Part shown: positions 18,078-26,611 of the stretch, piece by piece
Layout: every line of letters starts with the position of its first letter
Position numbering within the stretch: position 1 is the stretch's first letter
DNA from: Nostoc sp. CCCryo 231-06
GTDB taxonomy: Bacteria > Cyanobacteriota > Cyanobacteriia > Cyanobacteriales > Nostocaceae
Assembly (NCBI GenBank): GCA_023522315.1
Contig: JAHCSU010000306.1
Location: 1-64,000, forward strand
Length of the DNA stretch: 64,000 nt
Reading direction: 5' to 3'
Position numbers and translations under genes: made by a program
The notes under the pieces: generated by a model
The model's database searches: none
What the model saw: only the letters and a program-made list of their open reading frames with translations
Told to the model about the DNA's origin: nothing

Positions 18078-18164
18078 GGTATATGGTTTAGCAGACAAAA
18101 TTTACCTGCAATACCCTGTAATTACCCGTGCTTCAAAGGAGTAAAATTTTTTAGAAGTTTACAG

Positions 18165-18174
18165 ACCGATCGGT
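18165..18174. promoter_or_regulatory. Palindrome typical of TetR-family operators
   Basis: ACCGATCGGT is a perfect palindrome inside AGACCGATCGGTTT, 22 bases before the thioesterase start. TetR-family regulators often bind such sequences. Position between the broken tetR and the next gene suggests a former repressor site. Confidence 0.45.
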
Positions 18175-18196
18175 TTAAAAAACATCAAGAGAGATA

Positions 18197-18637
18197 ATGC
18201 TAGTAAATAACAATTTGCACAGACCATTAGAAGTAGTATTAGAAATTCCTGTAAAAACATACGACATTGATTTTATGGGAATCGTGAGCAATATTGTGTA
18301 TGTCAGATGGCTAGAGGATTTACGTTTAAAGTTTTTAGATGAACATTGGCAACTCAATCAACAGATTGAACAAGGATATGCACCTGTTCTAGCTGGAACT
18401 GAAATTGAATATAAACGTCCGATAAAGATTATTGATCAAGTAATTGGACGTTTATGGCTGAGTAATTTAGGACGGTTAAAATGGACTGTGCAAGCGGAAA
18501 TTTTATCTAACAATGAGTTAGCAGCAGTAGCTACACAAAAAGGTGCTTTTGTCAGTTTACAAAATAGTCGTCCTATTCCCATTCCAGAGGAATTACAAAA
18601 GAAATATTTAGAGGGTCAAAAAGTATTGGGCGAATAG
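18197..18637 (+). CDS. Acyl-CoA thioesterase, 4HBT hotdog fold
   Basis: This 146-residue cytoplasmic protein has the 4-hydroxybenzoyl-CoA thioesterase pattern: YDIDFMGIVSNIVYVRWLED, containing the catalytic aspartate region and the long hotdog helix, followed by beta strands (EIEYKRPIKIIDQVIGRLWL). Such enzymes hydrolyse acyl-CoA or acyl-ACP thioesters; the acyl group is not predictable. ATG 18197 has a purine-rich site upstream. It follows the broken tetR and a TetR-type palindrome, so it may have lost its repressor. Its stop codon overlaps the target-site duplication of a mobile element directly downstream. Confidence 0.82.
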   Translation: MLVNNNLHRPLEVVLEIPVKTYDIDFMGIVSNIVYVRWLEDLRLKFLDEHWQLNQQIEQGYAPVLAGTEIEYKRPIKIIDQVIGRLWLSNLGRLKWTVQAEILSNNELAAVATQKGAFVSLQNSRPIPIPEELQKKYLEGQKVLGE

Positions 18638-18639
18638 AA

Positions 18640-18828
18640 TGAGACTGTTGTTCAATTCATGATGGGTTAGACCCCTCACCCCTAAAACCTTGGTTTGGTG
18701 TTGCTTTCCCGCCCTGCAATAAATTGCGGGCTAATAGCTGAAGTGCTTTGAAACGCACTGAAATTGAAGAAATTAAGATGGATTAGGGCTGAGGGGTTAG
18801 ACCCCCTATCAATTCGCAAACAGTCTCA
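18640..18828. mobile_element. MITE-like element, family B, with 5-bp target duplication
   Basis: The ends are TGAGACTGTT and AACAGTCTCA, and the inverted similarity continues imperfectly for about 45 bases (including GGGTTAGACCCCTCA on the left and TGAGGGGTTAGACC on the right). TAGAA repeats at 18635-18639 and 18829-18833. The interior contains hairpins around GCAATAAATTGC and AGTGCTTT...GCACT and no gene. The left duplication includes the stop codon of the thioesterase gene, so insertion was precisely at its end. Confidence 0.72.
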
Positions 18829-18883
18829 TAGAATTCGCTATTACACAAACTCTCGTCTTCCTCCGTGGACTAATAAGTTTTTT

Positions 18884-18901
18884 AACCCACGGAGGTGGGT
18901 T
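18884..18901. terminator. Hairpin followed by T-rich DNA
   Basis: AACCCAC, loop GGAG, GTGGGTT, followed by TTGT. It could end plus-strand transcription from the thioesterase region or be part of a dispersed repeat. Confidence 0.4.
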
Positions 18902-18987
18902 TTGTCTGTGTAGCCGCGACTTCTAGTCGCCAGGGCTTTTAAAACTCATAGAAAGGTTTATCAGGACTAAAGTCCTTACTACAAACT

Positions 18988-19158
18988 CAGGGCTATTTCG
19001 TTCTAAACATAAAGCGCCCAGAACTAAAGTTCGGGGCTAATAGCTAAAGTCCGTTAAAACGGACTATAACTTTTTCTTCTCAGTCGTCTTGAGACGACTT
19101 TCGCTATTAGACTCAGAATTCATTCTGAGGCGGGCTAGATGAGAATGAAATAGCCCTG
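18988..19158. mobile_element. MITE-like element, family A, copy 2, with 9-bp target duplication
   Basis: This copy has the same structure as that at 10524-10708, in the opposite orientation. Ends are CAGGGCTATTTCGTTC and GAATGAAATAGCCCTG. CTACAAACT repeats exactly at 18979-18987 and 19159-19167. The three internal hairpins are conserved with only scattered substitutions and small indels. The insertion split another AT-rich repeat region before the DsbA-like gene. Confidence 0.85.
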
Positions 19159-19186
19159 CTACAAACTTGAATTTATACACACTAAT

Positions 19187-19966
19187 TTACTTAGCACCAG
19201 TCAATATACTTTCGATATCTGCTAACTGCACCACTCCTGAAACAGTTGGACTATTAATTACAAAGAAAGGTGTACCAGAAACAGCCAATTTTTCAGCTAG
19301 CTGGATATCTTTCTTAATTGCGGAACTTGCAAGAGTAAGATCCCGTTTAAATTTACCCAAATCCAGATTCAGTTTTTTAGCAATATCTAAATATAACGCC
19401 TGACCCAGTTGTTTTTGATTAGTAAATAGCGCATCATGATATTCCCAAAATTTGCCCTGCTGATGTGCCGCCCAAGCTGCTGTTGCAGCTGGCAATGCTT
19501 CAGCATGAATTGAAGTCAACGGTAAATTCTTGTAAACTAATCTTATTTTATCTGGATACTTTGCTAAGAATCCTTTCAAGATTTTATGCGCTTCATCACA
19601 ATAGGGACATTGAAAATCTGAAAATTCTATTAGCAAAGTTTTTGATTTAGTTGAACCTGTGGTGGGAGACTCACCAATCACTGTTTGAGGGTTCGTCTTT
19701 AAATCCTGTAAAAATCCTTGCTGTTCTTGCTTGACTTTCTGTTGTTGTTGCTGTTGATAAGTTTGAACAGATTCGATAATTGCGTCTGGATGTTCGCGGA
19801 TAATTTGTAATACTTGCTGTTCCAACTGCGGATCAATGCGGCTAGCAGCTTGTGCAGGAAATGACCAGGTGACAACTAAACATAGCAGACTTATTGCTGT
19901 CCAAGTACGCACATATTCAATTAATGGATTAAAGCAATCAAAAAATTTACCCCTACAAAAACTCAT
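19187..19966 (-). CDS. DsbA-like thiol oxidoreductase, exported
   Basis: This 259-residue protein has a hydrophobic signal segment (TWTAISLLCLVVTWSFPAQA), so it acts in the periplasm or thylakoid lumen, perhaps membrane-anchored. A Gln-rich helix (about 65-90) precedes the thioredoxin-like domain with active site CPYC (Cys120, Cys123) in EFSDFQCPYCDEAH. The DsbA helical insert follows, and the cis-proline loop is SGTPFFVINSP. It forms or reshuffles disulfides in exported proteins. The start at ATG 19966 gives a long leader; a later start is possible but would cut the signal. No operon partner is obvious; a family-A MITE stands 28 bases downstream. Confidence 0.85.
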   Translation of the reverse strand: MSFCRGKFFDCFNPLIEYVRTWTAISLLCLVVTWSFPAQAASRIDPQLEQQVLQIIREHPDAIIESVQTYQQQQQQKVKQEQQGFLQDLKTNPQTVIGESPTTGSTKSKTLLIEFSDFQCPYCDEAHKILKGFLAKYPDKIRLVYKNLPLTSIHAEALPAATAAWAAHQQGKFWEYHDALFTNQKQLGQALYLDIAKKLNLDLGKFKRDLTLASSAIKKDIQLAEKLAVSGTPFFVINSPTVSGVVQLADIESILTGAK

Positions 19967-20047
19967 AAATATTTTTTCTCACCTATAGATGCGCGATCGC
20001 TTTGACTTAGGACTACGATCAAATTTACAGCGTTTTGCATCTAAATG

Positions 20048-20160
20048 GCATTACCCCCCTTAATCCCCCCTTGTTAAGGGGGGAAACAGTAAATCTAGTT
20101 CCCTCCCCAATATAGTAAATCTAGTTCCCTCCCCTTTATAAGGGGAGGGTTAGGGAGGGG
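20048..20160. repeat. G/C-run inverted and direct repeats
   Basis: Runs of the type CCCCCCTT...AAGGGGGG and CTCCCC...GGGGAGGG form hairpins, with AGTAAATCTAGTTCCCTCCCC present twice in tandem (about 20090 and 20115). Such repeats are common in Nostoc spacers and resemble the insert inside rsmB in this window. Confidence 0.6.
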
Positions 20161-20237
20161 TATTTTTGTACTTCACTAACTTGCAATCTGCTGTAAAATC
20201 CCATAACTTTATATTATGGGAATTCTCTTTTTACTTA

Positions 20238-21119
20238 TTAAAAAGAGCCAGCAATCATCCCAGCAAGTAAAATAAAACCAATCCAGACGTTTTGCCGGAA
20301 CATCTCACCATAAACAGGATTAGGTAAGTCTCGCTGTCTTAATCGCAGAGACTGCCAAACCCATGCGATAGTAGCAACTGCAAGGCTAATCCAGAAGGCT
20401 AAGTGCAGATGTATGAGTACACCTAACCAAGCCAATAACAAGATTGTGCCAGCAAAGAAAATTCCAATAGCTACAGGGGCATAATTCCCGAAAAATAGGG
20501 CGCTAGAATTAATCCCAATGCGGCGATCGTCTTCCTTGTCGCTCATGGCGTAAACTGTATCAAATCCCAATGTCCACATTACAGTCGCGCCCCAAAGTAA
20601 CCAAGTTGGTTGGGAGATGGTTTGTGTGACTGCACTCCAGCTAATCAACACCCCGAAACCCCAAGCGATAGAAAGCACCAGTTGCGGTACAGGAAACACC
20701 CGCTTTGCGCCTGGATAAAGCACAATTACGGGCACTGCTGCTACGCATAACCAGAAACTCAGGGGGTTAAGATAAAAAGCCAAAATAGCTGCACATGCTA
20801 GCGAGACGATCGCAACTACAATCCCAACTTTCACAGACAGGGCGCGAGAAGCGAGGGGGCGATCGCGTGTTCTCTCCACTTCTGGATCAATATCCCGATC
20901 CCACAAATCATTGACTACACATCCGGCGGCACTCGTAGCCAGAGTACCTAATATAATCACACCAACCAGAGGTAAAGGCGGTTTCCCAGAAGCTGCCAAA
21001 AACACAGCCCAAAGGGCAGGAATCATTAAAATTAACCGTCCTTCTGGTTTATGCCAGCGTAAAAGCCGGATAATTATAAGCCAAACTGGTGACTGGGGGC
21101 GTTCTGGCGTCCTTAACAT
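20238..21119 (-). CDS. ubiA: 4-hydroxybenzoate polyprenyltransferase (plastoquinone synthesis)
   Basis: This 293-residue integral membrane prenyltransferase of the UbiA family has two aspartate-rich motifs: NDLWDRDID with VERTRDRPLASRA (about 75-95) and DTVYAMSDKEDD (about 195-206), which bind prenyl diphosphate-Mg2+. Eight or so helices are predicted. In cyanobacteria the enzyme attaches a solanesyl chain to 4-hydroxybenzoate on the way to plastoquinone-9. ATG 21119 is chosen over TTG 21131. It is divergent from ppx across about 290 bases with no other gene; the reverse complement of TAACCGTAGT lies in that spacer. Confidence 0.88.
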   Translation of the reverse strand: MLRTPERPQSPVWLIIIRLLRWHKPEGRLILMIPALWAVFLAASGKPPLPLVGVIILGTLATSAAGCVVNDLWDRDIDPEVERTRDRPLASRALSVKVGIVVAIVSLACAAILAFYLNPLSFWLCVAAVPVIVLYPGAKRVFPVPQLVLSIAWGFGVLISWSAVTQTISQPTWLLWGATVMWTLGFDTVYAMSDKEDDRRIGINSSALFFGNYAPVAIGIFFAGTILLLAWLGVLIHLHLAFWISLAVATIAWVWQSLRLRQRDLPNPVYGEMFRQNVWIGFILLAGMIAGSF

Positions 21120-21408
21120 ATAAATCAACAAATAACTTTAGATAGATGAATTCACACATCTTTACATCTATAGAATAACGTTATTTGATATTTGTAAAAA
21201 CATAACCTAAAAGTGGCAACTTTAAATATCCTTAAATAGTCACTACGGTTATAAACAGTAGGGTCAATATACTTAGCTCAGTTACCCTCGACCAAAGATG
21301 AAAAGTGTTGAGGACTCAGTTTGAGTTAGTGTGTTGCAACAAACATCAGTGCCAGCTACCCCGACATACCACCGTTTGCCATCATTTCTTATAAAGAGAG
21401 AAAAGTAG

Positions 21409-23061
21409 ATGCAGAATTTAGTTTCGGCTAGCTGGGAGAGTGTTTCAACTCAACCACCTAAGCAACATCGGATTATTGCTGCTATTGACTTGGGAACAAA
21501 TTCTCTACACATGGTAGTAGTCAAGATTGATCCCACACTACCAGCTTTCAGCATTATTGCCAGAGAAAAAGAAACTGTAAGATTAGGCGATCGCAATCTT
21601 AAGACTGGGGAACTTAAGCCAGAGATAATTGAAAAGGCGATCGCTGCTTTAGGACGCTTCCAAGAAGTCGCCAAAACTATCAATGCTGAAACAATCATTG
21701 CTGTGGCAACTAGTGCCGTCCGGGAAGCCCCCAATGGGAAAGATTTTTTGCAGAGAGTAGAAACGGAGTTGGGTTTAAGCGTTGACTTGATTTCTGGTCA
21801 AGAAGAAGCGCGACGAATCTACCTTGGCGTGCTGTCGGGGATGGAATTTCACAACCAGCCCCATACCATTATTGATATTGGCGGTGGTTCCACAGAATTA
21901 ATTTTGGGTGATAGTAACGAACCGCGTACTCTCACTAGTACCAAAGTCGGTGCAGTGCGACTCACTAGCGAGTTAATTACCACTGACCCCATCAGCAACA
22001 CTGAGTTTCAATACCTGCAATCTTATGCACGCGGGATGTTAGAACGTTCCGTGGATGAGGTATTAGCAAATTTCCAGTTTGGGGAATCTCCCCGTTTGGT
22101 GGGTACATCTGGCACAATTGAAACCCTGGCGATGATTCATGCACGGGAAAATTCGGGTGTTATTCCTTCCACTCTCAATGGCTACCAGTTCAGTCTTAAA
22201 GACTTGCAAGAGTTGGTAAATCGCTTACGGAAACTGAGTAATTCAGAAAAGGCTGCCATTTCCGGTATGCCAGACAAGCGGTCTGAAGTTATACTGGCTG
22301 GGGCGATAATATTACAGGAAGCGATGACCCTCTTGGGTAGTGAATCGGTAACGGTTTGCGAACGTTCTCTGAGGGAAGGCGTAATCGTAGACTGGATGTT
22401 AGCCCACGGTTTAATTGAAGATAAGCTGCGTTACCAAAGTTCAGTTCGGGAAAGGAATGTTCTAAAACTCGCTAATAAGTACCACGTTAATTTAGAGCAT
22501 AGCGATCGCGTGGCAGCATTTGCCCAGAGTTTATTTGACCAAACTCAAGGTACTTTACACCACTGGGGAGCCGACGAGCGACAACTGCTGTGGGCAGCTG
22601 CAATATTACACAATTGCGGTCATTATGTCAGTCATTCGTCTCACCACAAGCACTCTTACTATCTAATTCGCAATGGGGAATTACTCGGTTATACAGAAAC
22701 CGAGATTGAAATCATTGCCAATTTAGCGCGTTATCATCGCAAATCGCCGCCCAAGAAAAAACATGAAATTTACCAGGGTTTGCTGACTAAACACCAGTGT
22801 CAAATGGTCAGTCAATTGAGTGCAATTTTAAGATTAGCAGTGGCATTAGATAGACGACAAATTGGTGCGATCGCTCAAGTCCAATGTGAGTATTATCCAC
22901 AATTTGAGCAGGTCAACTTGCTAATTTTTCCGTCTCAACTTGATGATGATTGTGCTTTAGAACTTTGGAGCTTAGATTATAAAAAAGGAGTATTTGAGGA
23001 AGAATTTGGAGTGAAATTAGTAGCGACTTTAGAAAAGTCTAGCGTTGCTAAATTGTCTTAG
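21409..23061 (+). CDS. ppx: Exopolyphosphatase / Ppx-GppA phosphatase with HD-like C-terminal domain
   Basis: This 550-residue cytoplasmic enzyme removes phosphate from polyphosphate chains (or acts on pppGpp). The ASKHA-fold ATPase-like part (about 20-320) has the phosphate-1 motif IAAIDLGTNSLHMVVV, the segment VATSAVREAPNG and the phosphate-2 motif IIDIGGGSTELIL. The C-terminal helical domain (about 330-510) contains HD-type histidines (LLWAAAILHNCGHYVSHSS, ARYHRK). Length is typical of the long Ppx forms. ATG 21409 follows an AAAGAGAG ribosome site. No operon partner is apparent. Confidence 0.92.
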   Translation: MQNLVSASWESVSTQPPKQHRIIAAIDLGTNSLHMVVVKIDPTLPAFSIIAREKETVRLGDRNLKTGELKPEIIEKAIAALGRFQEVAKTINAETIIAVATSAVREAPNGKDFLQRVETELGLSVDLISGQEEARRIYLGVLSGMEFHNQPHTIIDIGGGSTELILGDSNEPRTLTSTKVGAVRLTSELITTDPISNTEFQYLQSYARGMLERSVDEVLANFQFGESPRLVGTSGTIETLAMIHARENSGVIPSTLNGYQFSLKDLQELVNRLRKLSNSEKAAISGMPDKRSEVILAGAIILQEAMTLLGSESVTVCERSLREGVIVDWMLAHGLIEDKLRYQSSVRERNVLKLANKYHVNLEHSDRVAAFAQSLFDQTQGTLHHWGADERQLLWAAAILHNCGHYVSHSSHHKHSYYLIRNGELLGYTETEIEIIANLARYHRKSPPKKKHEIYQGLLTKHQCQMVSQLSAILRLAVALDRRQIGAIAQVQCEYYPQFEQVNLLIFPSQLDDDCALELWSLDYKKGVFEEEFGVKLVATLEKSSVAKLS

Positions 23062-23068
23062 TAAGTAG

Positions 23069-23094
23069 GGTGCGTTACGCTGCTTTAACGCACC
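23069..23094. terminator. Hairpin after ppx
   Basis: GGTGCGTTA (23069-23077), an 8-base loop, then TAACGCACC (23086-23094). The stem is strong, but no T-run follows. It may stabilise or end the ppx transcript; the same type of sequence is a common repeat in Nostoc. Confidence 0.4.
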
Positions 23095-23594
23095 TGCTGA
23101 ATATATAAACGCACATATATGCGTCACTAAAAATCATTTGTCTTTTACGCATTTGCTTTCAAAACTTAAGTTAATTTATATAGGTTTCATCATAATTAAG
23201 GATGAATTTAAAAACTACCTAAAGAAAGAGTTTAAAAACAAAAATTAGAATTATAATTAGATGTATAGTTAATAGTCTATTTACTCTAGGTTATGTTGCT
23301 AATGGATATCTAAGCCGGGAAAACTTAGATATCCTTATATAAAATTTTAATTAAACAGATGAAATTGCTCAGTTTTATGCATTGGAGATTACTCAAGCTT
23401 CAGCATAGAGCTTGTCTGTCAATGCGTAAGTCCTAAGTGCATTTGTTGAGGTAATAAAAGTTGTTTCATTGATGAACCGCTACGCGATGGCGTAAAGTAC
23501 CCGCCAGAGGCGATGTCTACGCAAAACTACATAATTTCGGTAAAATTGGGTAAAGCAATTTTTGCGCTTGTTAAACAAAGGCATCACCAAACCC
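23095..23594. other. Spacer between ppx and the DMT exporter gene
   Basis: There is no supported gene. AT-rich DNA is followed at about 23470-23525 by a GC-rich repeat of the kind CGCTACGCGATGGCG...GCGATGTCTACGC, fragments of which recur elsewhere in the window, including inside the PBP gene. Confidence 0.4.
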
Positions 23595-24662
23595 ATGCAA
23601 CTGAAACTAAGTGCATCTAAATTTCCCTTCGCCCCTCTCGTTTTAATTGCCCCCTTTTTCCTATGGGGGACGGCAATGGTAGCCATGAAAGGAGTAATAC
23701 CCCATACCACACCGCTATTCATGGCAGGTGTGCGTCTGATACCAGCAGGGATGTTAATTCTGATTGCAGCAGCATTTATGGGTAAACTCCAGCCGAAGGG
23801 TTGGGCTGCATGGCTGTGGATTGCCTTATTTGCCCTCGTAGATGGGACGCTGTTTCAGGGCTTTTTGGCAGAGGGATTAGTTAGAACCAGTGCGGGGTTA
23901 GGGTCTGTGATGATTGACTCGCAACCCTTGGCTGTTGCCTTGCTGTCGTTGTGGCTATTCCAAGAACACATTGGTTTTTGGGGATGGTTGGGGCTAGGCT
24001 TGGGAGTCACAGGCATTAGTTTAATTGGCTTACCTGATGAGTTGATTTTACATTTTCTCGACTCAGGCGCAAATATCACAATTGGCAATTGGCAAGATTT
24101 GTTTGCTAGTGGCGAGTGGTTGATGCTGTTAGCAGCGCTATCAATGGCAGTGGGAACAGTGTTGATTCGGTTTGTGTGCCGACATGCCGACCCAGTAACC
24201 GCTACGGGATGGCACATGATTTTCGGTGGATTGCCACTATGGGGAGTTTCATCAGTTGTCGAATCCCAGCAGTGGGAGAATCTAGGAGCATCTGATTTAG
24301 TGGCTTTGGGTTATGCTACCGTATTTGGCAGTGCGATCGCCTACGGGTTATTCTTCTACTTTGCCTCTAGTGGCAGTCTCACCAGTCTTAGTTCCCTCAC
24401 CTTCCTCACACCCGTATTTGCACTACTATTCGGCAATCTCTTCCTCTCAGAAGTCCTCAGTCCGTTGCAGTGGGCCGGTGTTTTCCTAACTTTAATCAGT
24501 ATCTATCTCATTAACCAACGTGATACTTTAGCAGCGCAAAACGACACACTTACTGTGGGCGAGATAGCTAATATACAGCAACCAGTTTTAGAAGCATCTG
24601 CTAAAAAATTAAACCCTATAACTTTAGGAGTGAGAGAATGTGAACGAGAAATTTTACCCTAA
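23595..24662 (+). CDS. EamA/DMT-superfamily transporter
   Basis: This 355-residue inner-membrane protein has about ten helices in two EamA repeats. The first (about 12-140) includes PFFLWGTAMVAMKGV and MIDSQPLAVALLSLWLFQEH. The second (about 165-310) includes ALSMAVGTVLIRFV and SLTFLTPVFALLFGNLFLSE. DMT exporters carry diverse metabolites, often amino acids; the substrate cannot be named. The C-terminal 45 residues are polar and unlike the family core. ATG 23595 is preferred over an upstream in-frame TTG at 23562; neither has a strong ribosome site. Confidence 0.82.
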   Translation: MQLKLSASKFPFAPLVLIAPFFLWGTAMVAMKGVIPHTTPLFMAGVRLIPAGMLILIAAAFMGKLQPKGWAAWLWIALFALVDGTLFQGFLAEGLVRTSAGLGSVMIDSQPLAVALLSLWLFQEHIGFWGWLGLGLGVTGISLIGLPDELILHFLDSGANITIGNWQDLFASGEWLMLLAALSMAVGTVLIRFVCRHADPVTATGWHMIFGGLPLWGVSSVVESQQWENLGASDLVALGYATVFGSAIAYGLFFYFASSGSLTSLSSLTFLTPVFALLFGNLFLSEVLSPLQWAGVFLTLISIYLINQRDTLAAQNDTLTVGEIANIQQPVLEASAKKLNPITLGVRECEREILP

Positions 24663-24707
24663 CTGGTAATTCCTAATTCAGTAGGGAGATGAGGGAGAAT
24701 AGCTAAT

Positions 24708-24882
24708 CCCGCATTTCTCACAAGCGGTGCAATCGCTATGACCAAACCTTTATCAGGCTTAGATTTTGAGCGTTTTAGACACTGCATGAATCACAGCAGT
24801 ATGTGAACGGGGTATTTTATCTCAAGTCTAAATGGCATAAGCGTTTTGGGCTACTCGTTTAAACCTTTGTGAGAAATCCGGG
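24708..24882. mobile_element. MITE-like element, family C, with 5-bp target duplication
   Basis: The ends are CCCGCATTTCTCACAA and the inverse of CCCGGATTTCTCACAA (right end at 24882), 15 of 16 matching. CTAAT flanks both sides (24703-24707 and 24883-24887). Removing the element would restore a simple spacer with TGCCCAA heptamers. The 175-base interior holds no gene. It is unlike families A and B in sequence. Confidence 0.75.
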
Positions 24883-24886
24883 CTAA

Positions 24887-24907
24887 TGCCCAATGCCCAA
24901 TGCCCAA
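24887..24907. repeat. Heptamer tandem repeat (TGCCCAA)3
   Basis: Three exact copies of TGCCCAA directly follow the family-C element. This is a typical short tandem repeat of heterocystous cyanobacteria. Confidence 0.7.
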
Positions 24908-25007
24908 TACTCAATAAAAAAATGACAGTTAACATTTGGTAATCTTGAAGGTATTGTGGTATCGAAGAAGAATACTTTAAAAGCACCTTCAGGCTGAAAC
25001 TTGCAAT

Positions 25008-26159
25008 ATGAGGCTATGCCGTTCCTCAATTTTGATATTTACCTGTTTTTCTTGCGTGGGTTTTTACCCAAATCGTGCAAGCACAGCAACACCTAACCTA
25101 GCACCTAAAATTTTAGAACTTGCACAAGCTAGTTCGACAGTCGATCCTAGTCTCGCTGTTTTGAGATATGGTAGTCGAAAATCAGATGTGCAGAGATTAC
25201 AAACCCAATTAAAGCAGTTGGGATACTACAGTGGCGTGGTAGATGGAGAGTACAACGCCAGTACGGAAATCGCTGTAGCTAAATTCCAGAAAGCAAAGGG
25301 TTTAAAAGTAGATGGCCTTGCTGGCCTGGCGACTAAGGGGAGACTGGAAGCAGCTTTGGTTGCCTCTCCAATTGTTGCCTCTCCAATTGTTGTCTCTCCA
25401 ATTGTCGCCTCTTCTGCTGCAACTTCCAAACCAACTACAACACCCGAACCAACCGAGAAAGGTTTTGTCTGGTGGTTAATATTGGCTATTGGAGTTCTAG
25501 GAAGTATTGGCGCACTTATTTATCTGCTGAAGTGGTTTCGTCAGGTAAAACAAGTGCAATCCGAAATATCAGAGACTAAAAGTTTGAGTGAAGCTAACAA
25601 AAACCCCATGACATCACCCTTATCAGAGACTGTAACTAGTCCACAAACAGTTACTCCACCAATCACCACACAATTGCTGCTACCAGAAAAAACTTCCCGG
25701 CTAGTTAAACTCAATATTGTTGACGAATTAATTCAAGACTTACGCAATTCTAACCCAACGAAGCGGCGCAAGGCGATTTGGGATTTGGGCCAGCAGGGAG
25801 ATTCGCGGGCAATTCAGCATCTGGTTGACCTGATGATTGATGCCGATTCTCAAGAAACTAGCTTAATTTTGGCAGCTTTGGCAGAAATTGGTACCCGCAC
25901 ACTCAAACCGATGAATCGTGCTTTAGCAATTTCACTGCAAGATGAAAGTCCACAAGTGCGGCAAAATGCGATTCGTGACCTGACGCGGGTTTATGACATG
26001 ATGGGTCAAATGAGTCAGATGTTGCGCCATGCACTGGAAGACCCAGATGCCGAGGTGCAAGCAACAGCACGATATGCTTTAACTCAGATGAATCGAATGC
26101 GTGGTTTGCCGGAAGAACAAAGTCTACCAGAAGATTCACACGACGATTCACCAGAATAA
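25008..26159 (+). CDS. Peptidoglycan-binding domain, transmembrane, HEAT-repeat protein
   Basis: The 383-residue product begins with a signal-like segment (SSILIFTCFSCVGFY). A PG_binding_1 domain (about 50-112) carries the usual pattern: YGSRKSDVQRLQTQLKQLGY, then DGEYNASTEIAVAKFQ and DGLAGLATKGRL. A short repeat (ASPIVASPIVVSPIVAS) leads to a transmembrane helix (about 153-173). The part after the helix holds HEAT-like repeats (about 235-370: RRKAIWDLGQQGDSRAIQHL, PQVRQNAIRDL, EVQATARYALTQM). The layout suggests a wall-binding outer domain and a protein-binding inner domain (inference). The end is 2 bases from the stop of the convergent DUF2141 gene. Confidence 0.8.
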   Translation: MRLCRSSILIFTCFSCVGFYPNRASTATPNLAPKILELAQASSTVDPSLAVLRYGSRKSDVQRLQTQLKQLGYYSGVVDGEYNASTEIAVAKFQKAKGLKVDGLAGLATKGRLEAALVASPIVASPIVVSPIVASSAATSKPTTTPEPTEKGFVWWLILAIGVLGSIGALIYLLKWFRQVKQVQSEISETKSLSEANKNPMTSPLSETVTSPQTVTPPITTQLLLPEKTSRLVKLNIVDELIQDLRNSNPTKRRKAIWDLGQQGDSRAIQHLVDLMIDADSQETSLILAALAEIGTRTLKPMNRALAISLQDESPQVRQNAIRDLTRVYDMMGQMSQMLRHALEDPDAEVQATARYALTQMNRMRGLPEEQSLPEDSHDDSPE

Positions 26160-26161
26160 AC

Positions 26162-26611
26162 TTACAAATATTTCAATTGGATTTGGATATTAGTGTCCGG
26201 GCCTGCCACCAAAAATGCTGCTTCGCTAAATTTAGCCGCTCTTGTGCGAATTTCTGGGTTGCTGGAAAACCCAAAGCCTTCGCTTGGTATACCAAAAACA
26301 TTGCTATTGAGAGTGCCATCGTTATTTTGATCGTGGAAGACAGCAATGGCGTAACTACCTGCTTTCAAGTTCTCAAAGATAATGGGTAAGGGAGTGCCAG
26401 TAATCTTGGTACACTGCTTTTGTAAGCCGCGATCGCTAGGAAATCCTTCACTGCTAGCAAATACACTGGCACAGACTTGTCCTTGTTTATTCTTCAAGCC
26501 ATCAATTTCTACGGTGAGTTTGCCGTTAAAATTTGCCTTGGCACTAAATGACCACGCCAGATTTCCCAGAACTGCCAATAGCAGCATACTAACTCTCAAT
26601 CCTCTAACCAT
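26162..26611 (-). CDS. DUF2141 exported protein
   Basis: This 149-residue protein has a signal peptide (LLLAVLGNLAWSFSAKA) and a beta-sandwich domain of the DUF2141 type (about 30-149). Typical segments are LTVEIDGLKNKQGQVCASVF, FENLKAGSYAIAVFHDQNND and GIPSEGFGFSSNP. Two cysteines (QVCAS, KQCTK) may form a disulfide. No enzymatic function is known for the family; the product is presumably periplasmic or secreted. It converges with the HEAT protein gene with only 2 bases between stops, so transcription must overlap. Confidence 0.82.
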   Translation of the reverse strand: MVRGLRVSMLLLAVLGNLAWSFSAKANFNGKLTVEIDGLKNKQGQVCASVFASSEGFPSDRGLQKQCTKITGTPLPIIFENLKAGSYAIAVFHDQNNDGTLNSNVFGIPSEGFGFSSNPEIRTRAAKFSEAAFLVAGPDTNIQIQLKYL

